64,000 nucleotides of DNA from Micrasema longulum (GCA_022494885.1 JAGVSM010004013.1:62001-126000), one strand, 5' to 3'. Numbered from the stretch's first letter, positions 32,861 to 43,848 are shown. The notes: a model not told the origin generated them from the letters alone. Numbers and translations: made by a program.

Positions 32861-33064
32861 TTGCGCTTTTCATATTGACGGAGGCGGTACCAAGGAATAG
32901 GGTATTTTTACTAGTCGGGAATAACGTTTGAAATAAAACACACATTTAGAGCGGATTTTTACTATTCTAATGATATGATTAAATTGTACATTGGTGAATT
33001 TATTGCCAAATGGCAACTTCTTCCAACCAACTGATGATGATGATTTCACTAAATAGAGGTATTA

Positions 33065-33421
33065 TTGTTTAGTAATTTAATTTTTTATCTTTTTTATTTT
33101 TGTTTTATTGCTCAAAAAACTTTTATTTTTAAAGTACTAATGTTGTATTATTATTATTATCTAGTTATTCTCAACTTTACTGTGTTATATTATTTATATT
33201 TAGTACCTAAGATTTTCTCATCGTTGTACTATCTTTATTTAGAAATGTTATGTTTCTTTTTAACTTTTGTAGTATATGTTTACTAAATTGTTTTAGTTTT
33301 AATTATTCTATTTTTCTTTATATACTATGTACACATGATTATTGTGCACGGCTGTGATTATTTCTGTAATTTTTTAAAATAAAATGTTCTTTGAACCGTT
33401 GATGTATAAATAAATAAATAA
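33065..33421 (+). repeat. LINE 3' UTR-like DNA with AATAAATA tail
   Basis: T-rich DNA ending AAATAAAATG...TATAAATAAATAAATAA, the same style of end as 25.64 kb. No coding motif. Between 32861 and 33064 there is nothing recognised. Confidence 0.35.
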
Positions 33422-34436
33422 CTGTCAAAGTATTCAAAAAAAGTTTTAATTTATAATTTGCTAGTTAAAAATGAGCACTTAAAACGCGCTTCTAATAGAC
33501 ATTGCGTACTAGTTTGTTGCCAAAACGTCATACGTGCCGTTTGTTCTACAGGGTGCGAAACGTCTGGTTTACGGGTAATTCGAAATATGCATATTTTAAA
33601 GCTTTCTAGAAAATTTATCTGACGTCGCACAAAAAAATATTAATACCATTCTCATCCTAATTTTTTGCTTATTTAAAAAAAACATGAAAAGACGCGGGTG
33701 ATGTACAAATAAGTGGATTTAGATGACGATAAGGTAATAATTATAATAATGATGTCACAATCGGTGATATAGATACTAACTAATATTTTATTTCATTTTA
33801 TTCAGAAAACATTCAGTCATACATAATTAGTATTGAAAACAATGATTTTCTAACATAAAAATACCAGTTAAATTTTCATAAATTATGTAAAATTTAAGTG
33901 AGAAAAGAATAGTCGTTGACGTTAAAAAAATATTATGGATACGAGTATACCTGAAAATTACAGAACCGAAGTTTGGATTTTCGTAACTTAATTTTATTCA
34001 TTTCCTCTGACACGCCACAAAATGCTTCGAAATAACAAACCCATATGAAAACTCCAACTTGTTAATAAAGTAATGTGTTTGCCCATACAATTAATTCCAG
34101 TGGATACCGAACAGACCACACACTCATTTTCATAATCCGATTACTAATTCGGAAAGGAGTAGTCACATATCTAATTTCCTTTGTAATCGGTAATAGGTTG
34201 AATGAGTGATTAATCGTCAAATGTTTTCTCATAAAACGTAAACAGAGGAATACCGCTGTTATCAAAGGGAAATGGATCTAACAGAATGCGTGTTTACCAC
34301 CTACATCTCCACCTAGGTAAACAAAAGCGTTATCATATTTACTTCTAGTTTTCGGCTTACTAGATAAACTCATATAAACTGAGCGCGAGTGGTTTGCCGT
34401 GAACGGTATTAAAATGTAAATATTAGGCGAGATTGT
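33422..34436. other. Netrin intron 1, exon-proximal part
   Basis: No repeat copy, exon or RNA gene was recognised in the kilobase next to the splice donor. Confidence 0.4.
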
Positions 34437-34443
34437 CACGTAC
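34437..34443 (-). other. Netrin splice donor
   Basis: On the minus strand the exon ends ...GAATGCAAAG and continues GTACGTG, a good GT donor. It interrupts the codon after Lys361 in phase 1; netrins usually have Ala there (G-CN), which fits the split. Reading on gives Gly-Thr-stop, so splicing is required. Confidence 0.85.
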
Positions 34444-35527
34444 CTTTGCATTCGTGAGCGTCTCTGGAGGTCGCTCTCCCCCAGGGTCGGTCGAAGTGGA
34501 AAGGCTTACACCGCTCGCAGTCCTTCCCCACCGTGTTGTGGCGACACTCGCAGGCCAGGCCGTCTTTCCCGTGGACGCACTTGCCGGCGTGCCCGTTGCA
34601 CTTGCAGCGGCCGCCCACCGCGAAGTCCGACACGGCGTAGTGGTGCGACATGGTGGCCGTGGACGCCGTGGACATGGTCTCCAGCGTGTTGAGCGAGTAG
34701 CTCGCCCCGTCCCTCGCGTCCAGCCCGGGGGACGTCGCCTCGTCCGACAGGTCGGGCTCCTCCGGCATGTGCAGGCGGTTGAACACGATCTTCACGTCGG
34801 TGGCCGTCACCCAGTCCTGGAGGACGGGGGAGTTGTCGAACTCGGAGGCGCTCGGCCTCCCCTCCAGCGTGCTGAAGGCGATGCGCCCGCCGGTGCCCCC
34901 GCCCTCGGCCCCGTACCGGTGGGAGTCCGTGCAGCGGGCCTCCTGCTCATTGGCCTTCGTGATGGTGGCCCGGTTCTGCCTTCCGTACACCCGCTTGCAT
35001 TGGCTGGAGTAGAACTGGAACGGCTGCCACGTTTTTCCGTAGTCGATACTCTTGAATATGGCGATGGAGTCCGGCTTCGCCGAGCGGGGACAGAACTGCA
35101 TGCTCACGTACGTGAGTTCGTACTTCTTCCCGAGAGACAGCGTGAGGGTGACGTTGTCCGGAGGGGAGTCGACGGACGCGGGGGGCGGCAGAGGGTCGGA
35201 GCGCCAGCACGTCACGTTGTTGGGGTTGTTCAGGTCGGTCAGGTGATCGACCGGAAAGCGCTTCTTGGGCTGCGCGTCGTCGCAAATGTGGCAGTTCGGG
35301 AAGCGGTTATTCTGAGAAGGGTCGCAGTAGCGGGCGGGGGCGTGGTGTCCGCAGGTGCTGGAGGCTATCACCGGCGCGTTGAAGGCGGCGTTCACGAAGT
35401 CGGGGATGCAGCGGAGGGCTTGCTCGTCCTCGTAGCACGGGTCCGCGGGGTGGGCGGCGAAGGTGTGGACGTAGCTCTCGCAGGACGCTACCGCCCACAG
35501 CGAGGCGACGAGCGGGAGGAGCCGCAT
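34444..35527 (-). CDS. Netrin, first coding exon (laminin N-terminal domain and LE1)
   Basis: Secreted axon-guidance ligand acting on Frazzled/DCC and UNC-5 receptors; this exon encodes 361 residues. Residues 1-16 are a hydrophobic signal peptide. About 30-307 form the laminin N-terminal domain: [10 protein letters not shown] (40-49), ARYC (65-68), [13 protein letters not shown] (96-108), [35 protein letters not shown] (230-244). Residues 308-360 are one complete eight-cysteine LE module (Cys 308, 310, 317, 326, 328, 337, 340, 360). N-glycosylation sequons are at Asn104 and Asn125. An acidic Ser/Thr-rich loop (about 255-295) is longer than in vertebrate netrins. The ATG is the first in frame before the signal peptide, with A at -3. 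Remaining LE modules and the NTR domain must be in downstream exons beyond position 1; none was seen. Orthology to Netrin-A or -B cannot be settled. Confidence 0.97.
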
Positions 35528-35550
35528 GCTGAGGAAGGCTGACCGGCGGT

Positions 35551-35574
35551 TCAGTCCCTCCGGGCCGCGGGCAT
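35551..35574 (-). CDS. Upstream ORF in the netrin leader (seven codons)
   Basis: The only ATG between the nearer promoter candidate and the netrin start. It encodes MPAARRD then TGA, ending 23 nt before the netrin ATG, with A at -3. Could dampen netrin translation. Requires that the 5' UTR is unspliced here. Confidence 0.35.
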   Translation of the reverse strand: MPAARRD

Positions 35575-35804
35575 ACTCCCAGGGAGTCCCGCGGGGTGGG
35601 CTGGGGTGATCACTCGGGACTTTCCCTCGGAGCGTGAGTGTCGGATTTCACGTAATCCTTCAGCCGGCGTCGATAACCGAAGCCGCCTTTTTGTCGACGG
35701 GTGACAAATTTACCGATTAGTTCGTACCGCGCAACTGGTCGATTCTTAAGTTTTATTTTACTACTGAATTGTTTATTCGAGGAGTAATTCGATCTGCGGA
35801 AGTC

Positions 35805-35845
35805 GGCGACTGACAAATTAAACCCTTTCGGGTATAAAAAGTATC
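35805..35845 (-). promoter_or_regulatory. Candidate netrin core promoter (TATA plus Inr)
   Basis: Minus strand: TTTTTATA at 35833-35840 and an arthropod initiator TCAGT with its A at 35811, spacing about 22-29 bp. It would give a 284-nt leader. No DPE at +28 to +33. Confidence 0.3.
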
Positions 35846-36329
35846 GCGAATTTATTTACAGAGTGACTGGTGAGCGAAACGAAAGAAAACTGCGAAACAC
35901 AAAAAATAAAAACATGTACTTATAATTCTGTCAGCGTACCATATATATTATTTGTAACAAGCTCGCGAAACTAATTAATTAATTAAGAAGAGCACTCGAG
36001 ACATCCGGAAGATCTCGCAGGCGAAATAATTGCTAGGGGAAAACAAATTACGATAAATAATAAAAACTTTTAGCGGAACGCCGCAAACACAAACACAGAA
36101 CATAAAATACTGAATAAATCATGCCATCGATTCCCGGGGAACTTAAAAGAGTTGGAATAAAAATATCAAGTGCAACCGCGCTACTGCACTAACTTTCCGA
36201 AGTTAAACAATTCTTCAAACAATCGGGCAAAGTCGCAACAGGGAGCCAAAGCTGAAGAAATTGCAAATCAAACGAACTTCAAGCACAATAATGATAGCGA
36301 AATAATAATAACACAAAACCTCGCCACCA

Positions 36330-36580
36330 GTCACAGATACTGTTGTCACTCTGGGATATTCGGCAGACGCGGTGTCTGGTCGCGATGTTTGTCTCACGGG
36401 GGCTGCGCTCGGTACGCGGACGGGACGCGCTACTGACGCGACGGTAACGAAGCGACTGAACAACGAACGACTGTCTGGTTCTGGCGAGTGAGGTTGGTTG
36501 GTTTGGTAGGTTGGTCCGCGCGCTCCCCCCGCCCCGCACCCTCCGTTCCTGCGGGATGCTGCGCCGGGATGGAATAGAAC
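36330..36580 (-). promoter_or_regulatory. GC/CpG-rich block upstream of netrin; alternative promoter
   Basis: CpG-dense with several initiator-like matches on the minus strand, such as GTTCAGTCGCTTCG (A at 36457) and CGTCAGTAGCG. GC-rich character runs from the coding exon to here and then stops sharply, suggesting the transcribed leader begins near 36.4-36.5 kb. Confidence 0.3.
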
Positions 36581-36854
36581 ATAGACCCCAATAGCAATAA
36601 CATAACAATATTATTATTATTGCTCTTTTTGTTGCTGTGCTAAAAATTCCTCCGGATACAGCGCCGTAATGTGTAAACTTATATTAGCAATCGAAATTAA
36701 ACTTAGTTTGTAAAAAGCGATTCTAATAATTATAAAGAAGTTTTTTATATCTTTTTACTCGATAAAATACTATCAAACCAAGCAAAAAAAATACATTTAT
36801 ATCGCATTATTGTTACAAGTTTGGTATTTTTTTAATTATTCCGTACGTCACTAG

Positions 36855-36962
36855 TTTTTTTAAAGAAATATTTGCGTTATTACGATTTACCCAAATATTT
36901 AATTTTAAGGAACATTTTCAACGAGTTGTTAATAACTAATTTTTAGAAAATGGGAATAAAAA
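36855..36962 (-). mobile_element. SINE A 3' half
   Basis: Reversed SINE A body: AAATATTTGCGTTATTACGA, TTTACCCAAATATTTAATTT and CAACGAGTTGTTAATAACTA. The tRNA head is missing. Confidence 0.75.
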
Positions 36963-36983
36963 AAAGAATTTTTAAAAATTAAT

Positions 36984-37247
36984 ATTCATCTTCATCATTC
37001 TATTTCCACACCTAATGGTGCATAGGGAACTGCATTGGCACACCAATCGCAGCGTATCTTGATCATTTTTATAACATGAAGGTAAGATGATCAGTCTCAC
37101 GCTTCAAATACCAGTCCAGGGACTATGAAATATTTCTAGTGTAAAAACACCCTTTTTAATCAATATTTCATATCAACCATGCCGGGAATCGAACCCGAGA
37201 CCTTTTGCATGGTAGGCAAACGCGCTGACTATTACACCACGAGGCCG
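36984..37247 (-). mobile_element. SINE B copy 2
   Basis: Full-length reversed copy: CTAATGGTGCATAGGGAACT, CAGTCCAGGGACTATGAAAT, GGGAATCGAACCCGAGACCT and ACCACGAGGCCG. Flanked by AATATT on both sides (36980s and 37255), a possible target duplication. Confidence 0.9.
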
Positions 37248-37261
37248 ACGAGGAATATTAG

Positions 37262-37377
37262 CGTTCTTATAATTTACCCAAATTTAGAAAATGGAAATCT
37301 AGTTGGGGTAGAGTGGAATTCGAACCACAGACCTTTGAGCCGTGAGTCCGAGACAAAAGCCACGGGACCACAACCCG
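37262..37377 (-). mobile_element. SINE A with internal deletion
   Basis: Reversed: TTCTTATAATTTACCCAAAT is joined directly to TTAGAAAATGG, then GTTGGGGTAGAGTGGAATTC and GACCACAACCCG. About 70 bp of body are missing. Confidence 0.8.
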
Positions 37378-37379
37378 TT

Positions 37380-37930
37380 TCAGTTGTCTTCGGTAAGTTG
37401 TCCGGATTGGTGGGTTGGCTTCTCGATAGCGGAAAATCTATCAGAACACGCTATAATTGGTTGATGTAGAAGAACTTGTGACGTCATTTAATGTAGTTAA
37501 TTTTTGGTGCATTTTAGAGAAACTTCGCCGTATAATGAGGAAGTTAGGTGGTTTTTTTTTCGTAATTTTATTTGTTAATATACTAAAAAGCTTAGTCAAT
37601 TTTTTTCTATTATTTTTTTTACGTTTTGCTTTTTTTATTACTTCGCGTGTGACGTATCAAGTCATCTTCCCCTCTTCTCGATGAGTTCTGCTGATTCGTC
37701 AGTTGACTTACCCAAAACCGGAAATCTATCACAACTCTCTTATCATTAGTTGATTCAGAAGTATTGGTGCAAAGCAGTATATTTTCAATAAGATCGTCTT
37801 TCTTACTTTTCTCGTATATTTTCAATAAACAATACAGTATAATTTAATGCTCAATTTTTTACCGAGCGTAAGATAACATTTTTTGTCTAATTTCCCGTAA
37901 CACTGAACTTTGTCATTGTTATTTTGGATA
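37380..37930. repeat. Repeat H copy 3 (both arms)
   Basis: AACTTGTGACGTCATTTAAT, CGTATAATGAGGAAGTTAGG, then a reversed arm with CTTCGCGTGTGACG, GCTGATTCGTCAGTTG and AACCGGAAATCTATCAC. Arms are inverted, giving a long imperfect foldback. Confidence 0.55.
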
Positions 37931-38039
37931 ATTTAGCAGGGTCATTATTGATGCGTGTACTTAATTCACAGTTTTTATTTAACAATAATTAAAAACTAAT
38001 CTCATTCATGCGAATTTTTTTTTTATTGATTATGAAAAT

Positions 38040-38170
38040 TAACAAATTACAACAGGGATGGAGAATACCTCAAAGAAGGTAATATAGAAGTCTAGGCATT
38101 TACAGGACTTATGACCTGTCATTGGCTGGTTTAAGTGGCCACTTTACACACTGTGAAACGTTTACCATTT
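38040..38170 (+). repeat. Repeat E fragment
   Basis: AAATTACAACAGGGATGGAG, GAAGGTAATATAGAAGTCTA and TATGACCTGTCATTGGCTGG; stops at CACACTGTG. Confidence 0.65.
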
Positions 38171-38214
38171 TATAATTATAACAATGACATACAGACTTTT
38201 TTCAAAAAGGATAT

Positions 38215-38540
38215 TACGTATAAATTATCTGAAATGGTGAAGAAGTTCAGATTTAAAAAAAAAAATTCTTAGTTAATGGACCATCAAACTATGTTAAAAT
38301 TATTTTCTTAAATATTTTTTGTATCGTTTCAGCCATCTCGGCGCTTTTTTGATGATTCTGAAGAACTAGTGACGTCGTTCAAAGTAGTTCAATTTTATTA
38401 ATTTTTTATGCATATTCGAGAAATTTCGTCGTACAATTAAATGCTTTAATTTTTACCGCGCGTGAGATTTTTTAGAGATTTTTTACCGAACATTTAGTCA
38501 TTCTAATTTCCCGTAGCACTGAACTTCCTTTTTATGCTTT
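38215..38540. repeat. Repeat H copy 4
   Basis: GGTGAAGAAGTTCAG, TCAGCCATCTCGGCGC, CTAGTGACGTCGTTCAAAGT and ATTTCCCGTAGCACTGAAC. Confidence 0.5.
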
Positions 38541-38819
38541 ACATAATAAACAAGACCGTGAGTTTTTTAGGTAATTCAAGCGAATTCATTAATATTTAAA
38601 AAAACAACCAACTCAGTAAATAAACTTCATTTCATCGACGAAAACCCAGCTTCGCGTGTGCAACCACCGCCTTAGTGATCCGGTTATGCCATTTGGCGGT
38701 AAATATATTCAAATATTGCTTGTTAAAATAATAACAAAAAATTACGCCAAATTATTGTAATGCAAGATTTAATTATTTTTTTAATGTAGCCATCATTTTC
38801 AGGAGTCGAAAACACTCCA

Positions 38820-39040
38820 AAAGTTATATTTCACACACAAAACTGTATTCTTCATTCCACCCGGACACGGCAGTAAATTACTGACGTGAAACGTGGAAGG
38901 TCAGTGCTACGGGAAACGGGATATAAAACGTGTTTTCTTACTCGCGGTAAAAATTAGAGCTGTTCATTGTACGACAAAGCTTCTCGTAAATGAATGTAAA
39001 AATATTAAAAATAATTTTAATAAAATTGAACTATGTCACA
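38820..39040 (-). repeat. Repeat S fragment plus H arm
   Basis: 38825-38875 reversed: GTCCGGGTGGAATGAAGAAT ACAG; shared with 47.1 and 42.0 kb. Then CGGTAAAAATTAGAGCTGTT and TTGTACGACAAAGCTTCTCG match the H arm at 38.4 kb reversed. The stretch 38541-38819 shows nothing. Confidence 0.45.
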
Positions 39041-39084
39041 AGTTCAATCGGATAAACTAATTTTTTTTTTTCATTTTCATTTAT

Positions 39085-39251
39085 TTTTGCACCACTACAG
39101 GCCAGTAGGCCCAATTACAGTGGTGAATTACATCACAGAACACCCAGGCTTGAGAAAATTCATTTTGATTTTTGTGTTCTCACCGGGAATTGAACACGGA
39201 ACCTTCCGAGCGTGAGTCAAGCGTCTTGACCACTACACCACGGAGGCCGCC
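39085..39251 (-). mobile_element. SINE C copy 2
   Basis: Reversed: CGGCCTCCGTGGTGTAGTGG, GGTTCCGTGTTCAATTCCCG, body ending GGCCTACTGGCCTGTAGTGG. Confidence 0.85.
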
Positions 39252-39324
39252 GAATGAATCTAATCTAATGAATCTAACTGTAGCTGCGAGACGTCGTGGG
39301 ATATTTATTTATTGTACAGCACCC

Positions 39325-39375
39325 TTGAGGTGATTTTCACAAAAAAGGCGCTATATAAATGATCTAAATATATAT
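39325..39375 (+). repeat. LINE-beta tail fragment
   Basis: CACCCTTGAGGTGATTTTCA and AAGGCGCTATATAAATGATC are the last ~50 bp of LINE-beta, an extreme 5' truncation. Confidence 0.6.
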
Positions 39376-39605
39376 ATACGTCGTGATAGATTTCCGGTTT
39401 CCGGAAAACTAACTCACCAATCAGCAGAACTCTCTGACGAGAACTTGTGACGTCACGTGCGGAGTAATTCCAAAATTGCAAAACTTAAAAAAAACCGTAG
39501 CGCCGATAATACGTCATAAAAATATTCACCATTTTTACGGTTAATTTTATAGTCTATTATCAAACAGTTTTTTTTTTAAACCCTCCGAATTTCCTCGTTG
39601 TATAG
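39370..39605 (+). repeat. Repeat H copy 6
   Basis: GTGATAGATTTCCGGTTTCC, ACCAATCAGCAGAACTCTCT, TTGTGACGTCACGTGCGGAG, GTAGCGCCGATAATACG. Closest to copy 1. Confidence 0.65.
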
Positions 39606-39615
39606 TTATAGTCTT

Positions 39616-40156
39616 AAAATATAGCTTGATTAGAATGACAGTTGTCAGCAAAAGTGCTGACATAACTTTGCAGTTACGTCTAAGGAGTAGTTTATATTGG
39701 AACACGAAAAATCATTTGTATCTGGCGTGTTATTTTTTTTTATATACAATGCTTGACATACAAATCAACATAATTATACAAAATCAGCTTTAAAACTTAA
39801 AAAAAACTCAAATAAACCTAATTATTAATGACGTTCTTACAAGGTTACATCATTTTGCAAAAATGTAAAATATGGGACAAATTTATCAATATTAATCGAT
39901 CGAATAAAAGAATAATTAATTTGATGTTGTTCATGAAAAAAAGTATAAAATGTCTTATTTTTGGTGAATAGTTGTCTTAAACACACTGTAATAGGCTTGT
40001 TTTTGCGTTTTTATATCATTTTTCAGAAACAGATTTTCATGTTTGCATGAAAAACCTGATAAAATCGATTTGATCGGTACATGATCAGTGATCAGTACTT
40101 TCCCACCACTAGTCACATTAGTTTGGCAGCTGTCATTTTAATCAAAACTATGTTTT
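39616..40156. mobile_element. MITE K copy 1
   Basis: Left AAAATATAGCTTGATTAGAA TGACAG; right reversed AAAACATAGTTTTGATTAAA ATGACAG. About 30-bp inverted termini and a 541-bp body shared with 59672-60150 (ATCATTTGTATCTGGCGTGT, AATGCTTGACATA). Confidence 0.75.
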
Positions 40157-40204
40157 GATTCGATATGTCCAAATACTTGATTTCGTCCCCTAGGATTAAG
40201 ATTG

Positions 40205-40400
40205 CAATTTATTGAAACAGGGGAAAATACACAAAAGTCTAGAAATGAAACGGTTAAGGAAATGTTGATAATTAAACTTTTAAATGTAAGCAGAATGTTT
40301 TACGGTTGTAAAATGACCACTTAATCAGCCACTCGGAAGCACTGTAATAAGCCGAGACTTTCACCTTCCTTTCTTAAAGATGTTTTCCCTCTCTGTTTCA
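40205..40400. repeat. Diverged repeat E copy
   Basis: CAATTTATTGAAACAGGGG at the left pairs with CCTCTCTGTTTCAATCAATT at the right, with AAAATGACCACTTAATCAGC and GCACTGTAATAAGCCGAGAC inside, as in E. A short palindromic version. Confidence 0.5.
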
Positions 40401-40835
40401 ATCAATTTCAATAAGTTTAAACAATTTACAAGTCACCATCTTCTTTAGTGACCGCAAAAACACAAACAAAGCTAGTAGGTACCTAATAGATAATTGGTCC
40501 GTTCACCCAATCAGGAATGTGTAACAAAATGTGTACGAACAGGGTAGATATAGTGTAGAACTCCAAAGCAAACACCGATATCGATATTCCGATCTTAATA
40601 AAGGGGTCGATATATGGATCGATCGAAGTCCTGATTGATGGCATCCCTAGTTACCTTTGATTATATCGACGCAATTATTTACATCAATATCAGAAACAGG
40701 ACCGCATCGAGGAAACGAAAATTTAAGACATTTCGCCGATTTTACTCCGGTCCGGTCGTAAAAATCTACTCGACACGGTAAAATTAGAGTAGATCAATTT
40801 TTATACGGGTACATATTTTATATTCATTTATTTTA
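40401..40835. other. Unassigned DNA
   Basis: An ATCGATATTCC/GGTCGATATATGGATCGATC cluster at 40.58-40.62 kb stands out. No gene. Confidence 0.25.
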
Positions 40836-41400
40836 TTTATTTTTTATTTATTTAATTTTACAATACGCCCAAGGGGCATTTACAAAAAAATATTCAGGTA
40901 AGTACAAACGTAGTAAGTAATAATTTAAAAGATAAACAACGCTTTTTTGTAAACATGTAGAAACAATAAAAAGAATACTGCCATGCAAAATAAAAAGTGA
41001 AACTTTACATAGTAAAAAAGAAAAGAAAAATTATGGATATAAGAAAAGTAATTAAATTAAAAAGCAAATTGTAAATAACTAGTAAAGAATTTAAACAAAA
41101 ATATGAATAAATTTATATATGCTTATACGTATAAAAAATATGGTATTAACAAATTATTGTTAAAAACAAATAATAAAAATTAGTTTAAAGTTAGTATATA
41201 TAAGATAATAACATAATATCTGGTACCCAAAAATATTTGATACATTAATTTCAGAAAAAGATAATAAATAAAATAAAATAAAATAAAATAAAATAAATAA
41301 TAATACACATCAAAAACAGAGAAAAAATTGTATGAAAAAGAAAGTTTTATTACGACAATAATAATTAGTTTCAAACAGTGCATTTAAGAACGTTTTAAAA
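40836..41400 (-). repeat. Repeat P copy 2 (LINE 3' UTR-like) with AAAAT microsatellite
   Basis: TTATTTAATTTTACAATACG then CCCAAGGGGCATTTACAAAA, as in P copy 1. An (AAAAT) run of about seven units lies at 41264-41300. From 41401 to 41767 nothing else is recognised. Confidence 0.45.
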
Positions 41401-41767
41401 TGGATAATTGTCTTATTAAAAACTAGTGGCTACCATCAGGTAAAAATCCGTCAAAATAAAATCGAGTGGAGATTAGTCGAGCTCATGATGTACTTACTGG
41501 TGGCGTTTGTCTCACATTAAATAAATAAAAATATATTATCGTATAATAAAAATCAATCCACCCTATGTGATTGTATCGTGTCTTGTAGATTTTTTAATTC
41601 GTCTTAAAGACTTGGGCCTTTTTGATAACCTAACAATAAATATGTATATATTTCGAGCTCATGTTTTTTTGTTGATAAATTTAAAAAAATCTTTTTTTTA
41701 AGTTATAAAAACAATTAAGTATCGAAGAAATAACAAGAAAATAGTTCAATGTAATTATCGATATTCC

Positions 41768-42112
41768 CCAATCAGTACCCAGTGGTGCATGGGCCACTTC
41801 ATTAGAACACAAAATGCAGCGCATGTCTTACTCTTCAGGTACCGGTCCAGGGACAGTGAAATATTTTAGTGTTGAACCTCCTAAAAAACTCATTTTTCAC
41901 GTTGATCCTGCCAGGATTCGAACCTAAGACGAAAGCATGGGGAGCGAATGTGATCGACTGAAAAACACTCGTCTGGGGTTCTAATTGTATTTCGCAAGCC
42001 AAACTGTATTCTTCATCCAACTGTACGCGACATTTCAATAATAACCGTCATTATCATTTCCCTTTCCAAACCCAGTGGTGCAAAAAGCACTGCATAGGTA
42101 AACCAAAATACC
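41768..42112 (-). repeat. SINE B copy, repeat S and a second SINE B end
   Basis: 41768-41966 reversed is a diverged SINE B (CCTGCCAGGATTCGAACCTA; CCGGTCCAGGGACAGTG). 41968-42045 is repeat S (GTCTGGGGTTCTAATTGTAT; AACTGTATTCTTCATCC). 42050-42112 is another SINE B end (CCCAGTGGTGCAAAAAGCAC). Confidence 0.55.
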
Positions 42113-42570
42113 AAACACTTAATTATTGATGTGGTTAACCATTTCAGTAGTATGACATTTTTATTATTATTTCACAAAGCTATCCGTTTAGTTAGTAAAA
42201 AATTACTTCCAAAAATCTTAAGTTGATAGTCAAAAAAATCTCAGTTTTTTAAACTATTATTTGATGTCAACATTATTTGTGTTGCTTAAGCGTTAAAATA
42301 AAAAATCACAAAAAAAAATTGATTTTACAGTTTGGCGGGAATTTAATTATGTAAATGGAATTGTTAAAAATAAAATTATCAACTATTAAAAAAAAAACAA
42401 TAATTACAACAAACAAAATGTCAATTATAGAGAACAATGACCCGAATGTAAGGTTTTCGTTAAGAGAGGTAAGCATCGCGAAAAATCCTAAAAGTTGTTA
42501 AGGACGGATTTGCTAGTTTCTTTGTTGATTGGTAAAAAAAATTCGCGGGTATTGAAGCGACAACGTCAGT

Positions 42571-42719
42571 GGCCTTTTTCTGTAACTAATTCGTTTCGTA
42601 AATTCATTCGTAGCGTATGAGAAGCAACGAGGGCGAAATACGATTTTGATTGCGTCAGAGTAAGATGGATATATGACGAACGAACGAACTTACGAAACGA
42701 AATTGTGACAGAATAAGCC
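42571..42719. mobile_element. Short MITE with inverted termini (repeat R)
   Basis: Left GGCCTTTTTCTGTAACTAAT TCGTTTCGTAAATTC; right reversed GGCTTATTCTGTCACAATTT CGTTTCGTAAGTTC. 149 bp, single copy in the window, no ORF. Confidence 0.6.
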
Positions 42720-43279
42720 TCCAGGAGGATTGATCAGTTGCTGGCTTTCATCTGCGGAGTGTCGACATCGGTAGAACTACATCGACGCGAACGGTAAATA
42801 TGAAGAATTATATTTGACTCCTAAACTTGAAGCGCATTGACGTAATTGTTTTTTCACTATCGCAAAATTCGAAAATTAAGTAAATACAAAAGCAAAACTT
42901 GTACTCGACGTAATTTTAATAAAAGAAATATTTTGGATTTGACGATAAACCCACTTTCACATCAAAATTACAGATTACTGTATTAAAAAAGCAGCAACTA
43001 ATGACAACTAACATAGTGCCTTCGTTTTATCACCGTTTTCCGTTTTTATGATTCTAATTAAAATTATGTACAAAAAACAGCCCACTTCAGTTTCCAACAC
43101 TTATCTATTGACTTAATTGATATATTTACAAGATTCTAGCCGAACAATCATATAATCGAGAGGTTCAACGCATTGTTAAGTCTTTAAAATGGGCAGTTTA
43201 AAATTTTAAAAACAAAAAAGCATCATTTATACATAGCTAAAAACATGAACAATCACATGTGCATAAGTAATTGTGAATA
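42720..43279. other. Unassigned DNA
   Basis: No repeat or coding similarity seen. The same is true of 42113-42570. Confidence 0.3.
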
Positions 43280-43345
43280 TAAATTTGTTGCCACTGAGGG
43301 AAAACATTTTTGAGAAGGGATATGGAAGGGTCTACAAACATTTGG
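43280..43345 (+). repeat. Possible repeat E trace
   Basis: CACTGAGGGAAAACATTTTT and GGGATATGGAAGGGTCTACA weakly follow the E terminus. Confidence 0.25.
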
Positions 43346-43848
43346 TCATACTAAAAGCATTGTTAATTGTTAATATGGCTACAATCTACAATTTAGGTCA
43401 TGACAAGTTAAAAATAATTTTGAAAGTTTAAATGCGATGTCTGGAAAACGTTGTTATTATAAATATAAAAATAAAAAAAAAACAAAACCTACTTTTTTCT
43501 TCTAATAACCCAGTTGCCAGTACAGCTCTGTTCCCGACGAGGCAATTTCTCCGGCCGCCGAAGTAATCGCTATAATTTTCTTAACACGTATCAAATTATT
43601 TCTTTATATTTTTATTTTTCACCTTGTCGACGTCGGTAGCGAACGCCATCTACCATTTAATTCTATACCGGACCCAATACCCACATCAATCATACTCCGT
43701 TTATTTACAGAGTTAAGCTAAATGAACTTCGAATCCAGAACATTTTCATTTAATAATTCACTAAACCATTCATACCGAGGTAACCCTTTTATTATTTTTA
43801 TATATCATTTGTGCAGTTTGTATTAGAGAATAGGTGATTTATTTTTAT
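43346..43848. other. Unassigned DNA
   Basis: A less AT-rich patch at 43500-43700 (TTCCCGACGAGGCAATTTCT, CCTTGTCGACGTCGGTAGCG) has no recognised content. Confidence 0.25.

Noticed and set aside
1..34436. Second netrin exon (LE2/LE3 or NTR domain)
   Set aside because: Looked for cysteine-rich LE-like minus-strand frames and found none; a very short exon could have been missed.
34433..35542. A 369-codon open frame on the plus strand
   Set aside because: It is the antisense of the netrin exon, stays open because of GC-rich codons, and reads as Arg/Val/Gly-rich sequence with no domain.
41264..41300. CRISPR-like or other structured array
   Set aside because: It is a simple AAAAT microsatellite; no spaced direct repeats of array type occur in the window.
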